Shown here: piece after piece, positions 1 to 9,371 of the stretch
Layout: every line of letters begins with the position of its first letter
Numbering within the stretch: position 1 is the first letter of the stretch
DNA from: Flabesymbios commensalis
Lineage: Eukaryota > Annelida > Polychaeta > Terebellida > Flabelligeridae
Assembly (NCBI GenBank): GCA_964017125.1
Contig: OZ024902.1
Location: 51,834,309-51,898,308 of the forward strand
Length of the DNA: 64,000 nucleotides
Direction of reading: 5' to 3'
Position numbers and translations under genes: made by a program
Notes under the pieces: model-generated
Database searches by the model: none
The model's input: only the letters and a program-made list of their open reading frames with translations
What the model was told of the DNA's origin: nothing

Positions 1-239
1 ATTTGGGAATCCTTGCCTATAAACTTGAAGAACTTATTGGTCTGGAGCATAAAATAAATATGTTGTTATCACAGGTAAATAAACGCGATAAGCAGATTAA
101 ACATGTCACTCAATACAACACAAACAAGTCATTGGCTGTCAGCTGAGAGGAATTTTCATTCACACCAAGAGTTTGTCGTGGAATTGCTACAAGTCTCAGA
201 CTAAGACTGCTATATTTGACCAAAAATTACAATCGTTAA

Positions 240-345
240 TGTAAATATCTATTAGAATAAAAGCCATACGTAGGGTATGGAGACTCGCACTGACACTGAT
301 AAGGTCGCTGGCGTGTGAGCCACCTGGATTATACTAAATATAGCA
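240..345 (-). repeat. Possible LINE 3'-end fragment
   Basis: The stretch around GTCGCTGGCGTG and AGCCACCTG resembles the 3' untranslated end of the LINE near 34,075-34,110, which reads GTCGCTGGCATG and AGCCACCTGAGTATA on the same strand. The match is about 60 bp with gaps. I infer a second truncated copy of the same or a related family. No reverse transcriptase coding remains here. Confidence 0.35.
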
Positions 346-1016
346 ATAATAAAGTTGCCTCGGTGCATTGGGTTACATTAAATACAAATTAATTATTGAA
401 AGAAAAATATATGCCTATACGTAGAACTACATATAATGTATGTAAACATTACACAAACATCACATTTTTGTAAATAAAACAATTGCATACACACTAATTA
501 AAATTTAAAATTTAATATTATTAGCCAAACATATATATGTTTCAACCAGATAGTCCGTCGCCACCAGTATTAGAAAAAACTATAATGCATTTATCTGATA
601 GCTTCTTGTTGGTGCTAAAATTATTTCAAAATAAAACAGATTTACACATCTTCATAATGAGGATTCCCAATAAACTCTAACTCAATTTAAAATTTGGTAT
701 AAAGTTATAATATTCTACCTGGTTGCTTTATGGCATGCTAGAAATAAAAACAATTCACATTTTACATAAGCTAATAAGACTCTCATCGGCATTACAATGT
801 CAATATTGTCAGTCATTGATGTGTTAATTTTGCTGTTTAGTTTTCCAGAGACATGGTGACGGAGAAACAGATTTAACAGTCCCAACAGACATAATCTAGG
901 CGACTTTTGGATCGCGCGGACGCAATGCTGGGCCATCATCTAAGATGCCGGTCCGCCTGGCGTGCAGAGAGACATAACTGTCGTGCCCGGTGTGAAGGAA
1001 TGCGAGTGATAAGAGG
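346..1016. other. Unassigned AT-rich sequence
   Basis: No supported gene. The open frames at 715-1298 lie over degenerate family-A-like sequence and have no recognisable domain. GC content rises after about 895, where fragments of the CACGAGAC and GGGCCA words of family A begin. Confidence 0.4.
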
Positions 1017-1078
1017 TCGACACGAGACACTGGACCAACATTGAATCGACCTTGTGTGAGTGTCTCGTGTTTGCCGTG
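1017..1078. repeat. Degenerate family-A MITE
   Basis: Short imperfect palindrome beginning GACACGAGACACTGGACCAA and ending GTCTCGTGTTTGCCG. The ends match family A (see 1227-1334), but the centre is shortened and lacks the usual GTCGNAGACG core. Confidence 0.5.
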
Positions 1079-1226
1079 ATAGTGACAAGCCGTATCAGAT
1101 TGGATCTGATTCTAAACAAGGTGACGGCCGGACACTGAGGTCCGACTGTCCGCGACACGTCTGTTGATCCCGGTGTCGCCAAAACAAACACTTGGAGACC
1201 CGGCGACTGCTTTCTACAGTGTCATT

Positions 1227-1334
1227 CCCGGCAAACACGAGACATTGAGCCATCGCTGGTTCAATGTTGGGCCAGCGTCGTAGAGGGTGGACCAGCATTG
1301 AACCAACAATGGCTCAATGTCTCGTGTTAGCTGG
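1227..1334. repeat. Family-A palindromic MITE, full copy
   Basis: Near-complete palindrome of about 108 bp. It opens CCCGGCAAACACGAGACATT and closes with the reverse complement (CTCGTGTTAGCTGG). The centre is a short unpaired core around GTCGTAGAGG. Family A has about 30 copies in this window and is recognised by ends like CCCAGCAAACACGAGAC, an inner GGGCCAGCGT arm and a GTCGNAGACG centre. It carries no coding sequence. The superfamily is unknown because I see no consistent target duplication. Confidence 0.85.
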
Positions 1335-1676
1335 TTTGTGGTTGTCCGTATGCAGATTCTAGCCGCACAAACATTTCTTAAAATTGTGTTTTATGTATGT
1401 TTCAGTCTATTTGGAAAATGTGTTTTTCTGTGCATGGGATGCAATTGTGTAAATTGTGTAAATATAAGCCTACAAATTAGTATCAAGATTTCCCAGGATG
1501 CAGTACGTTTATTCAAAAGAATAATGCTGCTCTATATTATGCATGCGCAATACATATTTTTCAATAGTTTATGTTATAAATCCCGTTCAAAGCTGCACTG
1601 TTTGATGCTCCTGGTCTCCATCAAAAAGTGAATGTTTTACTCTGAACGACCACTAATGATGCCATCCATGTGACCG
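1335..1676. other. Unassigned sequence
   Basis: The 104-residue open frame on the plus strand is rich in Cys, Phe and Ile, with no family match that I can recognise and no start context. I see no gene here. Confidence 0.35.
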
Positions 1677-1784
1677 CGTATATCCAGCGAACAAGATGCA
1701 TTGGACTAATGTTGTTTATTGCTGGTTGACCGTATACGATGTTTGACTAACATTAAGCCACATTGGGTCAATGTTTCATTTTTG
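1677..1784. repeat. Family-A MITE, degraded, next to a TTAA element
   Basis: Contains GCATTGGACTAATGTTG on the left, GACTAACATTAAGCCACATT near the centre and GGGTCAATGTTTCATTTTTG on the right, the usual family-A arms with decay. The right end abuts the TTAA of the family-D element at 1789-2028, so D probably inserted into it. Confidence 0.6.
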
Positions 1785-1788
1785 TTAA

Positions 1789-2028
1789 CCCTTTCAAGCC
1801 TGAATTTACCATTGTCATTTTCATTCACTACAAGCCGCGAATTGCTGTCACAATTCTAGACTTGTAGTGGATAAAAATGATTTGACGTGGTTTAAAACTT
1901 AAAGAAAATTACCATGTATTAGTAAACCAGTTTCATGGAAATTTTCATTCTAATACCCTTGTATGAAAATTAAGTCTGTTTTCAAGAATGTAAAATGATG
2001 CTTTAATGCATCTTGAGGGCTTAAAGGG
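1789..2028 (+). mobile_element. Family-D TTAA MITE, full copy
   Basis: Flanked by TTAA on both sides (1785-1788 and 2029-2032), with ends CCCTTTCAAGCC and GGGCTTAAAGGG. The TTAA duplication and CCCTTT-type ends are those known for piggyBac-type elements. Just inside the left end is a hairpin: CACTACAAG, then GAATTGCTGTCACAATTC, then CTTGTAGTGG. The remaining ~150 bp is unique to the family and includes TAAAATGATGCTTTAATGCA. It is non-coding, so it would have depended on transposase supplied in trans. Confidence 0.8.
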
Positions 2029-2208
2029 TTAAGATATCCAAGTGAGGTATGTACGTGAGCAAAACGTACGTTGATATGTACTCTATATGGGTCGAGTTTT
2101 GCATGGATTGATTTCTGATGTCCAGATGCAGTCCGACGTCTGGATCACATGTGGAATCATTACATGCTACACTCCACTATTCTATATTGCGGCAGATACG
2201 ACCACTAG

Positions 2209-2440
2209 CCCAGCGCTGCAATACTTTTATTCAAACTATAGAGACCAAAGGGTTTTTTCAATTTGAAATCATCACAAGTGTCTTAGTGAGCTCTTTCCGT
2301 TTCATTTCAATACCTGCGTTAGGGGTCTACGGCCATTATAAAATATTTTAGTTATTTCAGTGCGGGGATTGAATTTAGACGTCAGAATCTGACGTCTGTA
2401 GACGTCAGATTCTGACGTCTAAAGTCAATCCCCGCGCTGT
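2209..2440 (-). mobile_element. Family-B TTAA-type MITE
   Basis: Minus-orientation copy. The body includes GAGACCAAAGGGTTTTTTCA and CTACGGCCATTATAAA. A near-perfect hairpin at about 2365-2433 has TAGACGTCAGAATCTGACGT paired with ACGTCAGATTCTGACGTCTA. The TTAA duplications are decayed here. The intact plan is best seen at 11,206-11,439 and 47,003-47,249. Confidence 0.75.
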
Positions 2441-2885
2441 TGAGGTCAATAGTGGTGCGTGTGGAACGATCACCTGCATGGTCTGAAATTAGGCTTCAAA
2501 CGATGAATATATTGGTGATGAAAATAATGGTGAAGCCATTTTCAAAAAGTGTCGTTTATCATATTTTACTACCAAGGATAAATTATTTCAAGCCACAGAA
2601 AAAAGTCAGCCTTCAATGGCAGGTTCACCAAAGGTAACCTTTTTATTGCTGCCGGAACATTTCTATAAAATACAGATCGTTCACTGATGAAATTAAATTA
2701 GTAACTTTTTTTAAAAAATATTAAAATGACATCATGATTGGTGTGTGTTCATTGAGACATTAGTAGAAATTCATGCTTGATTTGAAATTAATGGTTAGTT
2801 AAATATCATTAAAATTACATTAATTCAACAAAATAATGGGAAATAGTATTGTTCAACCTAATCCTCACTATGTCACTGCATCACC

Positions 2886-2958
2886 ACCCCGGCAAGCGCG
2901 AGGCGTTGACCCGGTGCTGGCTTATTGTTGGGCCAGTGGCGTAGACAATGGGCCAACA
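2886..2958. repeat. Left half of a family-A MITE split by family D
   Basis: Begins CCCCGGCAAGCGCGAGGCGT and runs through TTGGGCCAGTGGCGTAGACA to CCAACA, where TTAA and the family-D start interrupt it. The matching right half is at 6848-6882. This is the outermost layer of the nest. Confidence 0.75.
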
Positions 2959-2962
2959 TTAA

Positions 2963-3039
2963 CCCTTTGAAGCCTGAATTCACCATTGTCATCTCCATCC
3001 ACTACAAGCCGCGAATTGGCGTCGCAATTCTCGACTTGT
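2963..3039 (+). mobile_element. Left half of a family-D MITE, split by a TIR element
   Basis: Starts right after TTAA (2959-2962) with CCCTTTGAAGCCTGAATTCA and keeps the first hairpin arm with CGCAATTCTCGACTTGT. It is then cut by the 3.4-kb element that starts at 3040. The other half resumes at 6437 with the duplicated ACTTGT followed by AGTGGATC. Confidence 0.85.
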
Positions 3040-3532
3040 TACGGTGGCTTTTTAGGGCCACCAGAAATACAAGTTAGATGTTGTGGAAATACAAGTTATA
3101 ATTGTCGCAGTGCAAGTTAGACCTGTAGAAATACAAGTTAATGTTGATGAACTACATCTTAGCTCTGTTGAAATACATGTTAGAATATTGTTGAAAAACA
3201 ACTTAGTGCTTATTAAAATTAACTTGTATTTCGACAACACTGTCTTGTATTTCAACAACTCTCAACTTGCATGTCGCGAAATACAAATTAATTTTGTCGA
3301 ACATCATGTTAGCCTTCAAATCATGTTTTTTATTTCAAATGACAGTATTTTCTTGACTTGTAATTCTACACTTCTGCTAACATGTTGTTCAGCAAGTTTT
3401 CACTTCTGTGAAACTACAAGTTATCTGACCTTGAGGAAGGGAAGATATGTGATCCATGTCGCGGGGCCAAACACATGTGCAGGACGCATCAAACTGTCCT
3501 GTTAATCATCCCCAGCAAACACGAGACACTGA
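3040..3532 (+). repeat. Left long TIR with AAATACAAGTTA subrepeats
   Basis: The first ~200 bp repeats a degenerate 28-30-bp unit around GAAATACAAGTTA preceded by GTTGT or CTGTA. The outermost ~22 bp can itself fold (GGTGGC, GGGCCACC). A 140-codon open frame lies across this TIR; it is low-complexity, mirrored in the other TIR, and I do not regard it as a gene. Confidence 0.8.
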
Positions 3533-3608
3533 GCTAATGATGTTTCAACGTTGGACCAGCGTCGCAGACGGTGGCACAACATTAAAACAACACCGGCTCA
3601 GTGTCTGG
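3510..3608. repeat. Family-A MITE at the inner edge of the left TIR
   Basis: Starts CCCCAGCAAACACGAGACAC, has the centre GTCGCAGACG and ends GGCTCAGTGTCTGG. The first ~25 bp are shared with the right TIR's inner edge; the rest is not, so the TIR similarity ends inside this copy. Confidence 0.75.
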
Positions 3609-3656
3609 TGACTATTGGGTTGCTCTTACGTATATTGTATATTGTATTTATCCAAT

Positions 3657-3730
3657 CCAAGCAAACACGAGACATTCACCCAATGCAGATTTAATGCTGG
3701 ACCAGCGTGACCAGCGTCGCTGAAGATCAG
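3657..3730. repeat. Family-A MITE, left arm only
   Basis: Begins AAGCAAACACGAGACATTCA and runs to ACCAGCGTCGCTG. The right arm is missing. Confidence 0.6.
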
Positions 3731-3924
3731 CTGAAAGGTCTTATCGCTGGTAGGTCATAGGTTATACATAAATCTGTTGCCTATAGCAGCAGATCACGTA
3801 TATCCAACAGCCAGGGAACGTCCACCCGCTGTTAGTTTATTGTAGGGCCAACATGGCATAATACTGTCGACCAGTAGGAAGCATGCATCACATCCTCGTC
3901 AACACCCTGCCAGTATCACTGCCA

Positions 3925-4034
3925 CCCCAGCAGACACGAGGCGTTGACCCAATGTTGTTTTAATGTTGGGCCGAAGTCGAAGACGGCGGTCAAACAATAA
4001 AACAACATTGGGACAACGTCTCATGTTCGCTGAG
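3925..4034. repeat. Family-A palindromic MITE
   Basis: Left end CCCCAGCAGACACGAGGCGT, centre GTCGAAGACGGCG, right end AACGTCTCATGTTCGCTGAG. The arms share TTGTTTTAATG and CATTAAAACAA-type words specific to this copy and the one at 6880-6992. Confidence 0.8.
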
Positions 4035-4874
4035 TCACATTTTGTAGCATATGAATCATTACAGAAAGTATTAAATCTAGGCCTATGCTCGTAAGCCTGA
4101 TGAAAAGGCTATATTTAGTGAATTATCCAGCAGGCCTACGGAGTCTGTGCTCATTTTTTATGTCTAAATATTTATTAACCGGTTAGTACAGTTAAAGCAC
4201 GCATTTTGGCAGACTACTTGACATGGGTCTATCACTCCTTCTCTCTGCACTTTCAACATTTAAATATACTCAAAAGTATTCTGCTAGAGACGGGGTGGTG
4301 ACTCATTGCAAGGCGTGTTGTATACAGCTGATTTTTTTAATAGAAACTCTACCACGCATATTCTAACTAAATTATTGACCCGCTTTTAATACATATACTG
4401 TGATATTTCTTATCTGTGATACGTTTTATGTATGTAATATACAATATAGTATGTTTTCGTCACTTGTGGGGGCTTTAATGAATAAATAATAATAATAATA
4501 TGACAACATCAGGAGTGTAATGGATCCCCTTGCCACCTGCCCTGTCATCTCCACTGTGGCGGTCAGAACCCTGGATCCAGAGTCTCCCTGAATCTGTGAC
4601 AGTTCGGCAATCAGCAGATGTGACTGGCAGTAATTTATACACAAGCGTTATTGTTTTATATCCAATGAAAAATTAATACAACTAAATAAAACTAATTAAT
4701 GAATGACAATCGTGAGGTGAAGGTTCGTTTCTGGCATTTCATTGACACGAGAATCTGAGGAGTAATTGGTGACATAATCTCGCCAAATATTATCGTGTTG
4801 TAGAGAGGCGTAACATGTCCATACCGAGACAAATATAACTCGATAGTGGCAGCTACTCGGCAAAACACGTGACA
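4035..4874. other. Unassigned interior of the 3.4-kb element, with a possible retroposon tail
   Basis: At 4,478-4,500 lies a short (AAT)n run. Read on the minus strand, the sequence before it (about 4,500-4,640) ends in an ATT-rich tail followed by TTAAAGCCCCCACAAG, which could be the tail of an old retroposon. No reverse transcriptase is visible. The small open frames have no recognisable domains. Confidence 0.3.
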
Positions 4875-4931
4875 TCCCAGCAAACAAATACATCGTCACT
4901 ATATTGGGTCAATGGCGTGTGTTTGCTGGGA
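4875..4931. repeat. Short family-A derivative
   Basis: Only 57 bp: TCCCAGCAAACA at one end and TGTTTGCTGGGA at the other, with the inner arms lost. A deletion derivative. Confidence 0.7.
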
Positions 4932-5794
4932 TAGCCTCAATGCTAAATGAACGTTACAGATCATTTATAAACTAATAATATCGTTGATAAGGTGGTGCTT
5001 ATAATAATCATGAAGCATATAGCCAATAGCCATGCGGTGTCAAGGTAAAACCTCGAAATTTCGCCCGACATAGACAGTCTAAAAAACTAACAGTGGATCG
5101 ATGTGTATATATATCTGAATCTATACTGTTTTAGCAAACTACTGATAAAACATAATAAAGCCTACATCAATATTGCAGATCATTTAACAGTGTTTAAAAA
5201 AATAATGTAACTGTTAGATTAAAATATTCCCATATTGACATCATGTACACATACACTGCACGGTGAGGAGGCGCGTTGGCATATAATGGGAGGGGGCGTT
5301 GTCACCTTAATTTGATTGATTTCTGATGTTGAACGATTATTTCTTGCAGATTACCGCAAATATAATTATTTACTGATGTTGTATCTTTCTAATACTTGTA
5401 TCTGGTTGATCATGTATTGAATAGTTTTAACATGAAAAATGGCTAAATAATAAGAAATCTTTTAGTAATTTTACATTTTTACATTGAAAATTGTACATTT
5501 TGTCAAGTCCACAGCTTTGAGACGACAGCACCAGAGGCATATATTATTCTTTCCCTATGGCAATGGCTGTTCGTCTAAATTTCGCTCATGAGCAAGACAT
5601 CTTGTAGAATCCGTCTTAGTTTGGCATTATATATCAGTGTATACACCTGCATGTAGATCTAACGCTACTTCTAAACAATGCCCAGTAGCTTGTTTTTCTT
5701 GTGGTGTGTGGATTCAAACTTTCTTGTCGGAATTAAAATCGCGCAAATGTGTCCCTTCAATATGTTTGACCCGATTTACAGGATAACCGCAACA
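4932..5794. other. Unassigned AT-rich interior of the 3.4-kb element
   Basis: No gene, repeat or structure that I can support; several A and T runs and no long open frame. Confidence 0.4.
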
Positions 5795-5967
5795 GCCTAG
5801 CAAACGGGAGAAGTTCATCAAGCGTTTGATCAATGCTGGTTCAGCGTCGCAGATGACAAGACAACATTGACCTGGCCTTGGGTGAATGCCTAGTGTTTGG
5901 TATGTGTCAGCCGGTCGATGACCCAACATTGTAAGAGGAATTGTTCAGTGTCTCGTGTTTGCTGGGA
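5795..5967. repeat. Family-A MITE, enlarged and degraded
   Basis: Left end CCTAGCAAACGGGAG, an inner TCAGCGTCGCAGATG, a second partial arm set, and right end CAGTGTCTCGTGTTTGCTGG. It is about 60 bp longer than the family norm, probably by internal duplication or two overlapping copies. Confidence 0.6.
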
Positions 5968-6436
5968 ATGATTAACAGGACAGTTTGATGTGTCCTGCAC
6001 ATGTGTTTGGCCCCGCGACATGGATTACATCTCTTCCCTTCCTCAAGGTCAGATAACGTGTAGTTTCACAGAAGTGAAAACTTGCTGAACAACATGTTAG
6101 CCGAAGAGTAGAATTACAAGTTAAGAAAATACTGTCATTTGAAATAAAAAAACATGGTTTAAAGGCTAACATGATGTTTGACAAAATTAATTTGTATTTC
6201 GCGACATGCAAGTTGAGAGTTGTTAAAATACAAGATAGTGTTGTCGAAATACAAGTTAATTTTAATAAGCACTAACTTGTTTTTCAACAATTCTAACATG
6301 TATTTCAACAGAGCTAAGATGTAGTTCAACAACATTAACTTGTATTTCTACAGGTCTAACTTGCATTGCGACAACTATAACTTGTATTTCCACAACGTCT
6401 AACTTGCATTTGTGGTGGCCCTAAAAAGCCACCGTA
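5944..6436 (-). repeat. Right long TIR of the 3.4-kb element
   Basis: Reverse complement of 3040-3532 with scattered differences. Shared words include GTCCTGTTAATCAT, CGCGGGGCCAAACACATGTG and CAGTATTTTCTT. The 79-codon open frame here mirrors the frame in the left TIR. Confidence 0.85.
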
Positions 6437-6600
6437 ACTTGTAGTGGATCAAGCTGATTTGAAGTGGGTGAAAATTAAAGAAAATCACCATGTTTTGGGA
6501 AAACAATTTCATGGACATTTCCATTCAAAAAACCATAATTGTAGGGAAATTAAGTCTGTTTTCAGGGATGTAAAATGATGTTTTAATGCATCGTGAGGGC
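6437..6600 (+). mobile_element. Right half of the split family-D MITE
   Basis: Resumes with ACTTGTAGTGGATCAAGCTG and holds the family-D body (CAAAATGATG-type words, GTCTGTTTTCAGGGATGTAA) up to GAGGGC. Its terminal AAAGGGTTAA is replaced by, or shared with, the adjoining family-E element. Confidence 0.8.
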
Positions 6601-6604
6601 TTAA

Positions 6605-6843
6605 CCCTTTAACCGCCAAATTATTCAATTTGAATTTTCACCCACTTGAAGTTGTGTCTCGCTGAGGCGATTCACAACTTCAAGAGAGTGAAAATTATTC
6701 AGATTTGACAAAATGGAGGTCAACAATTTTCAAATTTTAGTGATTGGTGTTACGTTTTATTTTCAACATGTTTAAAAACTGATAGGCAATGTGCTGATAA
6801 AAATGTTTAAAAACGAATATAATCGGCACCGGCGGTTAAAGGG
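6605..6843 (+). mobile_element. Family-E TTAA MITE, full copy
   Basis: TTAA at 6601-6604 and 6844-6847; ends CCCTTTAACCGCC and GGCGGTTAAAGGG form a 13-bp TIR. Just inside the left end is a hairpin: ACTTGAAGTTGTGTCTCGCT pairs with GGCGATTCACAACTTCAAG. Then comes ATTCAGATTTGACAAAATGG and a ~130-bp tail to the right end. Family E has at least six more copies here and is the best preserved TTAA family. It is non-coding. Confidence 0.85.
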
Positions 6844-6847
6844 TTAA

Positions 6848-6882
6848 ACGATCCCTTGGTGAACGTCTCGTGTTTGCTGGGG
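6848..6882. repeat. Right half of the split family-A MITE
   Basis: GATCCCTTGGTGAACGTCTC then GTGTTTGCTGGGG, the expected partner of the left half at 2886-2958. Confidence 0.65.
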
Positions 6883-6992
6883 CACATCTACACGAGACAT
6901 TGACCCAATGTTGTTTTAATGTTGGCCCGCCGTCTCCGACGTCGTCCCAACATTAAAACAACATTGGGTCAACGCCTCGTGTTTGCTGTGCA
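6880..6992. repeat. Family-A palindromic MITE
   Basis: Arms GACATTGACCCAATGTTG and CAACATTGGGTCAACGCC match each other closely; centre GTCTCCGACG. It is directly joined to the split copy on its left. Confidence 0.8.
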
Positions 6993-8000
6993 GGACTCCG
7001 AATGTCATTTCTGCGGACCCTGCACGCCACATGTATAGTACGTGTACTCCTCACATCGGTGGCGCCTGTTTATTATTATGTTGATGTCCCAGTCAAGATG
7101 CCTGCCATACACAGAAATATGAGGACGACGATAATACTAAACATTTTGAGCTTGAAGGTCAAATAAAGGTCATTTTCATCATAAAACACGAGACATAAAT
7201 TTATCAACTCTAAATCATGCGAAAACCAGAAATCATGAATAGTATGTAACCGAAATATAGAGCTAAATGTGGTTTTGGCGGCCATTTTTGTTCTGCTTAT
7301 TTGAAGGTGAATGACACCAAAGATAGAATTTTAACCGACATATTCGTGTTCCGCACACCCAAATTAGGTAGAAACAAGCGGAAAAGATAATTTTCACTCA
7401 AATGTCGAGCAAAGTTCAATGTTTTATATTTCAACCCTAGACTAAATACACAAATACACACAAAAAAGGCTACAATAGTCTCGCATTTAAAAATATATGT
7501 GCCATGTATCTAAATACCATCAAATTTTAAGCAAATACACATCTGGGTTTAGAAAACATAAGTCAAATATAGATATGGCCAATAATTATGTTTTATTAAG
7601 TCGTTTCCATTGACCATGCTAACTAGCTTGTTTTGTTGTCGATTTTGATTATTTTGTAATAAAAAAACATGCTTCAACGTATTTGTAGAAATAATACTTT
7701 TATCTACTGCACCATGCAATACATCATGAGAACGGAAATTTAATTACCTTTCATAAAAATAGCAACGACAGACGACTGACGTTTGCGTAACCCTACCCCT
7801 TAATTTTAGACAGGTTTGGGGGTGACACTCCCCCCCCCCCCCTCCCGTAGAGGGCCAAAATATAAAGTTCGTCACAGTTTATTTGCTGTTAACATATTAT
7901 TTCATGTTTTAGACATATCAAGGTTTAAACAAAATTGAGAGGGGGTGAGATGTGGGGGGGGGGGGGGGTGCACATAGGGTAGTTGTACCCCTTGGCTATA
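6993..8000. other. Unassigned sequence with C and G homopolymer tracts
   Basis: No gene supported. A run of about 14 C lies near 7,831-7,845 and a run of about 14 G near 7,955-7,969, 110 bp apart and able to pair. TACCCCTTAATTTTAG on the left and GGGTAGTTGTACCCC on the right may be remnants of a TIR element, but the match is weak. Confidence 0.35.
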
Positions 8001-8288
8001 ACTAAAACACACCAGTACATTATTTGCTTTGTCCGACCACTACATTCTAAGCCGGGAATGGAGAGTTATTGTTGATCAAGTACAGACCGATTATTATGGT
8101 AGGCCTATGGTGCTAGAATCGGTCAGGTGTAACGGAGCTGTTGATAATGAGGGATCCTCATTGTGGTCGGATGTGTTTTAAGTCAGTTAAAACCGTCGGA
8201 GTTCTACATTCTTAGCTGTGGAAAAGGCCGCGGCCTTCGGCCACGGCCTTTTCCACAGCTAAGAATGCAGACCTCTTCGGGCTTCATC
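8001..8288 (+). repeat. Family-H hairpin element, full copy
   Basis: About 280 bp. Starts ACTAAAACACACCAGTACAT, continues TCCGACCACTACATTCTAAG and GAGGGATCCTCATTGTGG, and ends in a strong hairpin: CTTAGCTGTGGAAAAGGCCG and its complement around the loop CCTTCGG. Five copies occur here, all with the hairpin at the same end. No TIR or clear target duplication is visible, so the class is unknown. Confidence 0.75.
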
Positions 8289-8289
8289 C

Positions 8290-8403
8290 TATAATTAAAA
8301 CACAACACTACATTATTTTCTTTGTCCGACCACTACATTCTAAGCCGGGAATGGCCTCAGCCATTTCCACAGCTGAGAAGGTAGAGGTTCTCGGGCCTCT
8401 ACA
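8290..8403 (+). repeat. Family-H element, internally deleted
   Basis: Directly follows the full copy. It keeps the start (TTAAAACACAACACTACATT) and CTAAGCCGGGAATGG, then jumps to a shortened hairpin with CCTCAGCCATTTCCACAGCT. The internal ~170 bp is missing. Confidence 0.7.
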
Positions 8404-8461
8404 TATACGTATTTCACAGTTGTTGCAAACTGAACACCACGGGTTGTCAAGAATTATTAAT

Positions 8462-8590
8462 GGTTTTAGTCGGCTGCACATATGAAAACCCACCTTACCC
8501 TGAAAAATTGCTACAAAAGGTTTCTCGACAGCTTATTGTAGAATCAGGTGTGCTTACTAACATATCTACGCTTTCCAGAGTATTTTTTTG
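8462..8590 (+). repeat. Diverged copy of the Academ-like terminal repeat
   Basis: TTTTAGTCGGCTGCACATAT followed by GAAAAATTGCTACAAAAGG and TTTCCAGAG lines up with the outer ~100 bp of the TIRs at 28,968 and 36,545. This is probably a non-autonomous relative or solo end. I could not place an opposite end. Confidence 0.55.
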
Positions 8591-8683
8591 CTACTACATA
8601 TCATATGTGTATTATACACAGTGGCTATTTGATCTCTGGTTTTGGTGCGAGAAACATCTTTCTTAATATCTTGTTAATGCCAG

Positions 8684-8846
8684 TTAATTATACTTTAAGT
8701 AGTCAACATTTATATTTTCAAAACATACAGTTTTTTTTATGGCAATGCCACCTAATATTTGAATATTAATTATACTTCAAGTAGTCAACATTTATATTTT
8801 CAAAACATACAGTTTTTTTTATGGCAATGCCACCTAATATTTTAAT
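8684..8846. repeat. 82-bp tandem duplication, two copies
   Basis: TTAATTATACTTTAAGTAGT at 8684 recurs at 8766 with one or two changes, and both copies run through TTATGGCAATGCCACCTAAT. The recent duplication accounts for the overlapping open frames here. Confidence 0.85.
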
Positions 8847-8849
8847 TTT

Positions 8850-9368
8850 GTATGTGATTTCATCCAAACTAACCATGTCAATAAAATATATATATATCTA
8901 GCTAAATACCTTTACAATACTAAGTCGTTACGAACGAGCAGGGAATAAACTGCTCTTGCAAAAGCAAACGATATAGTCTATTTAATTATGTATCCACACA
9001 ATTTAATTCTTATGTTGCAGTTGTAGCTACAGTAATTTAAACTGTGGAAAAAGCACATAATTTTGAAAACAATATTGTGAGGTAAGCCATATACCATATA
9101 AATTACCATAAATTACCATATAAATTGCAAAGGTGTGATATTCCAATGTATATCCTTGTGAAAGAGATATTGCCCAATTATACATAGGATAAAATTTGGA
9201 AATATTGTAATTATGATGAAGTAATTTAACATTTTGGTTTATTATTTTTTTGTTATAAATTGTAGTAATTGGGTTTAATATATTAATGTAAGTGACAGTA
9301 CACAATACAGTCAATGCAATATAGCTATTGTTTCTATATGTCTGAAAAAAAGTCTAATAATTTGTATT
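8850..9368. other. Unassigned AT-rich sequence
   Basis: Contains a short local repeat (AAATTACCATA near 9,100-9,125). No gene supported; the 95-residue minus frame is Tyr/Ile/Asn-rich and unconvincing. Confidence 0.35.
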
Positions 9369-9371
9369 TTA

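Larger units (their letters stand above)
3040..6436. mobile_element. 3.4-kb TIR element inserted in family D (family C)
   Basis: The ends read TACGGTGGCTTTTTAGGGCC on the left and the reverse complement on the right (AAAAAGCCACCGTA). A 6-bp target duplication ACTTGT is at 3034-3039 and 6437-6442, and the interrupted family-D sequence continues across it. The TIRs are about 490 bp (3040-3532 and 5944-6436) and match at roughly 95% by eye. The interior has no transposase, only AT-rich DNA and several family-A copies. A 6-bp duplication is known for more than one DNA-transposon superfamily, so I leave it unassigned. Confidence 0.85.

Noticed and set aside
3083-3505. 140-codon open frame as a gene
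   Set aside because: It lies wholly in a long TIR with 28-30-bp subrepeats and is mirrored in the other TIR; low-complexity product.
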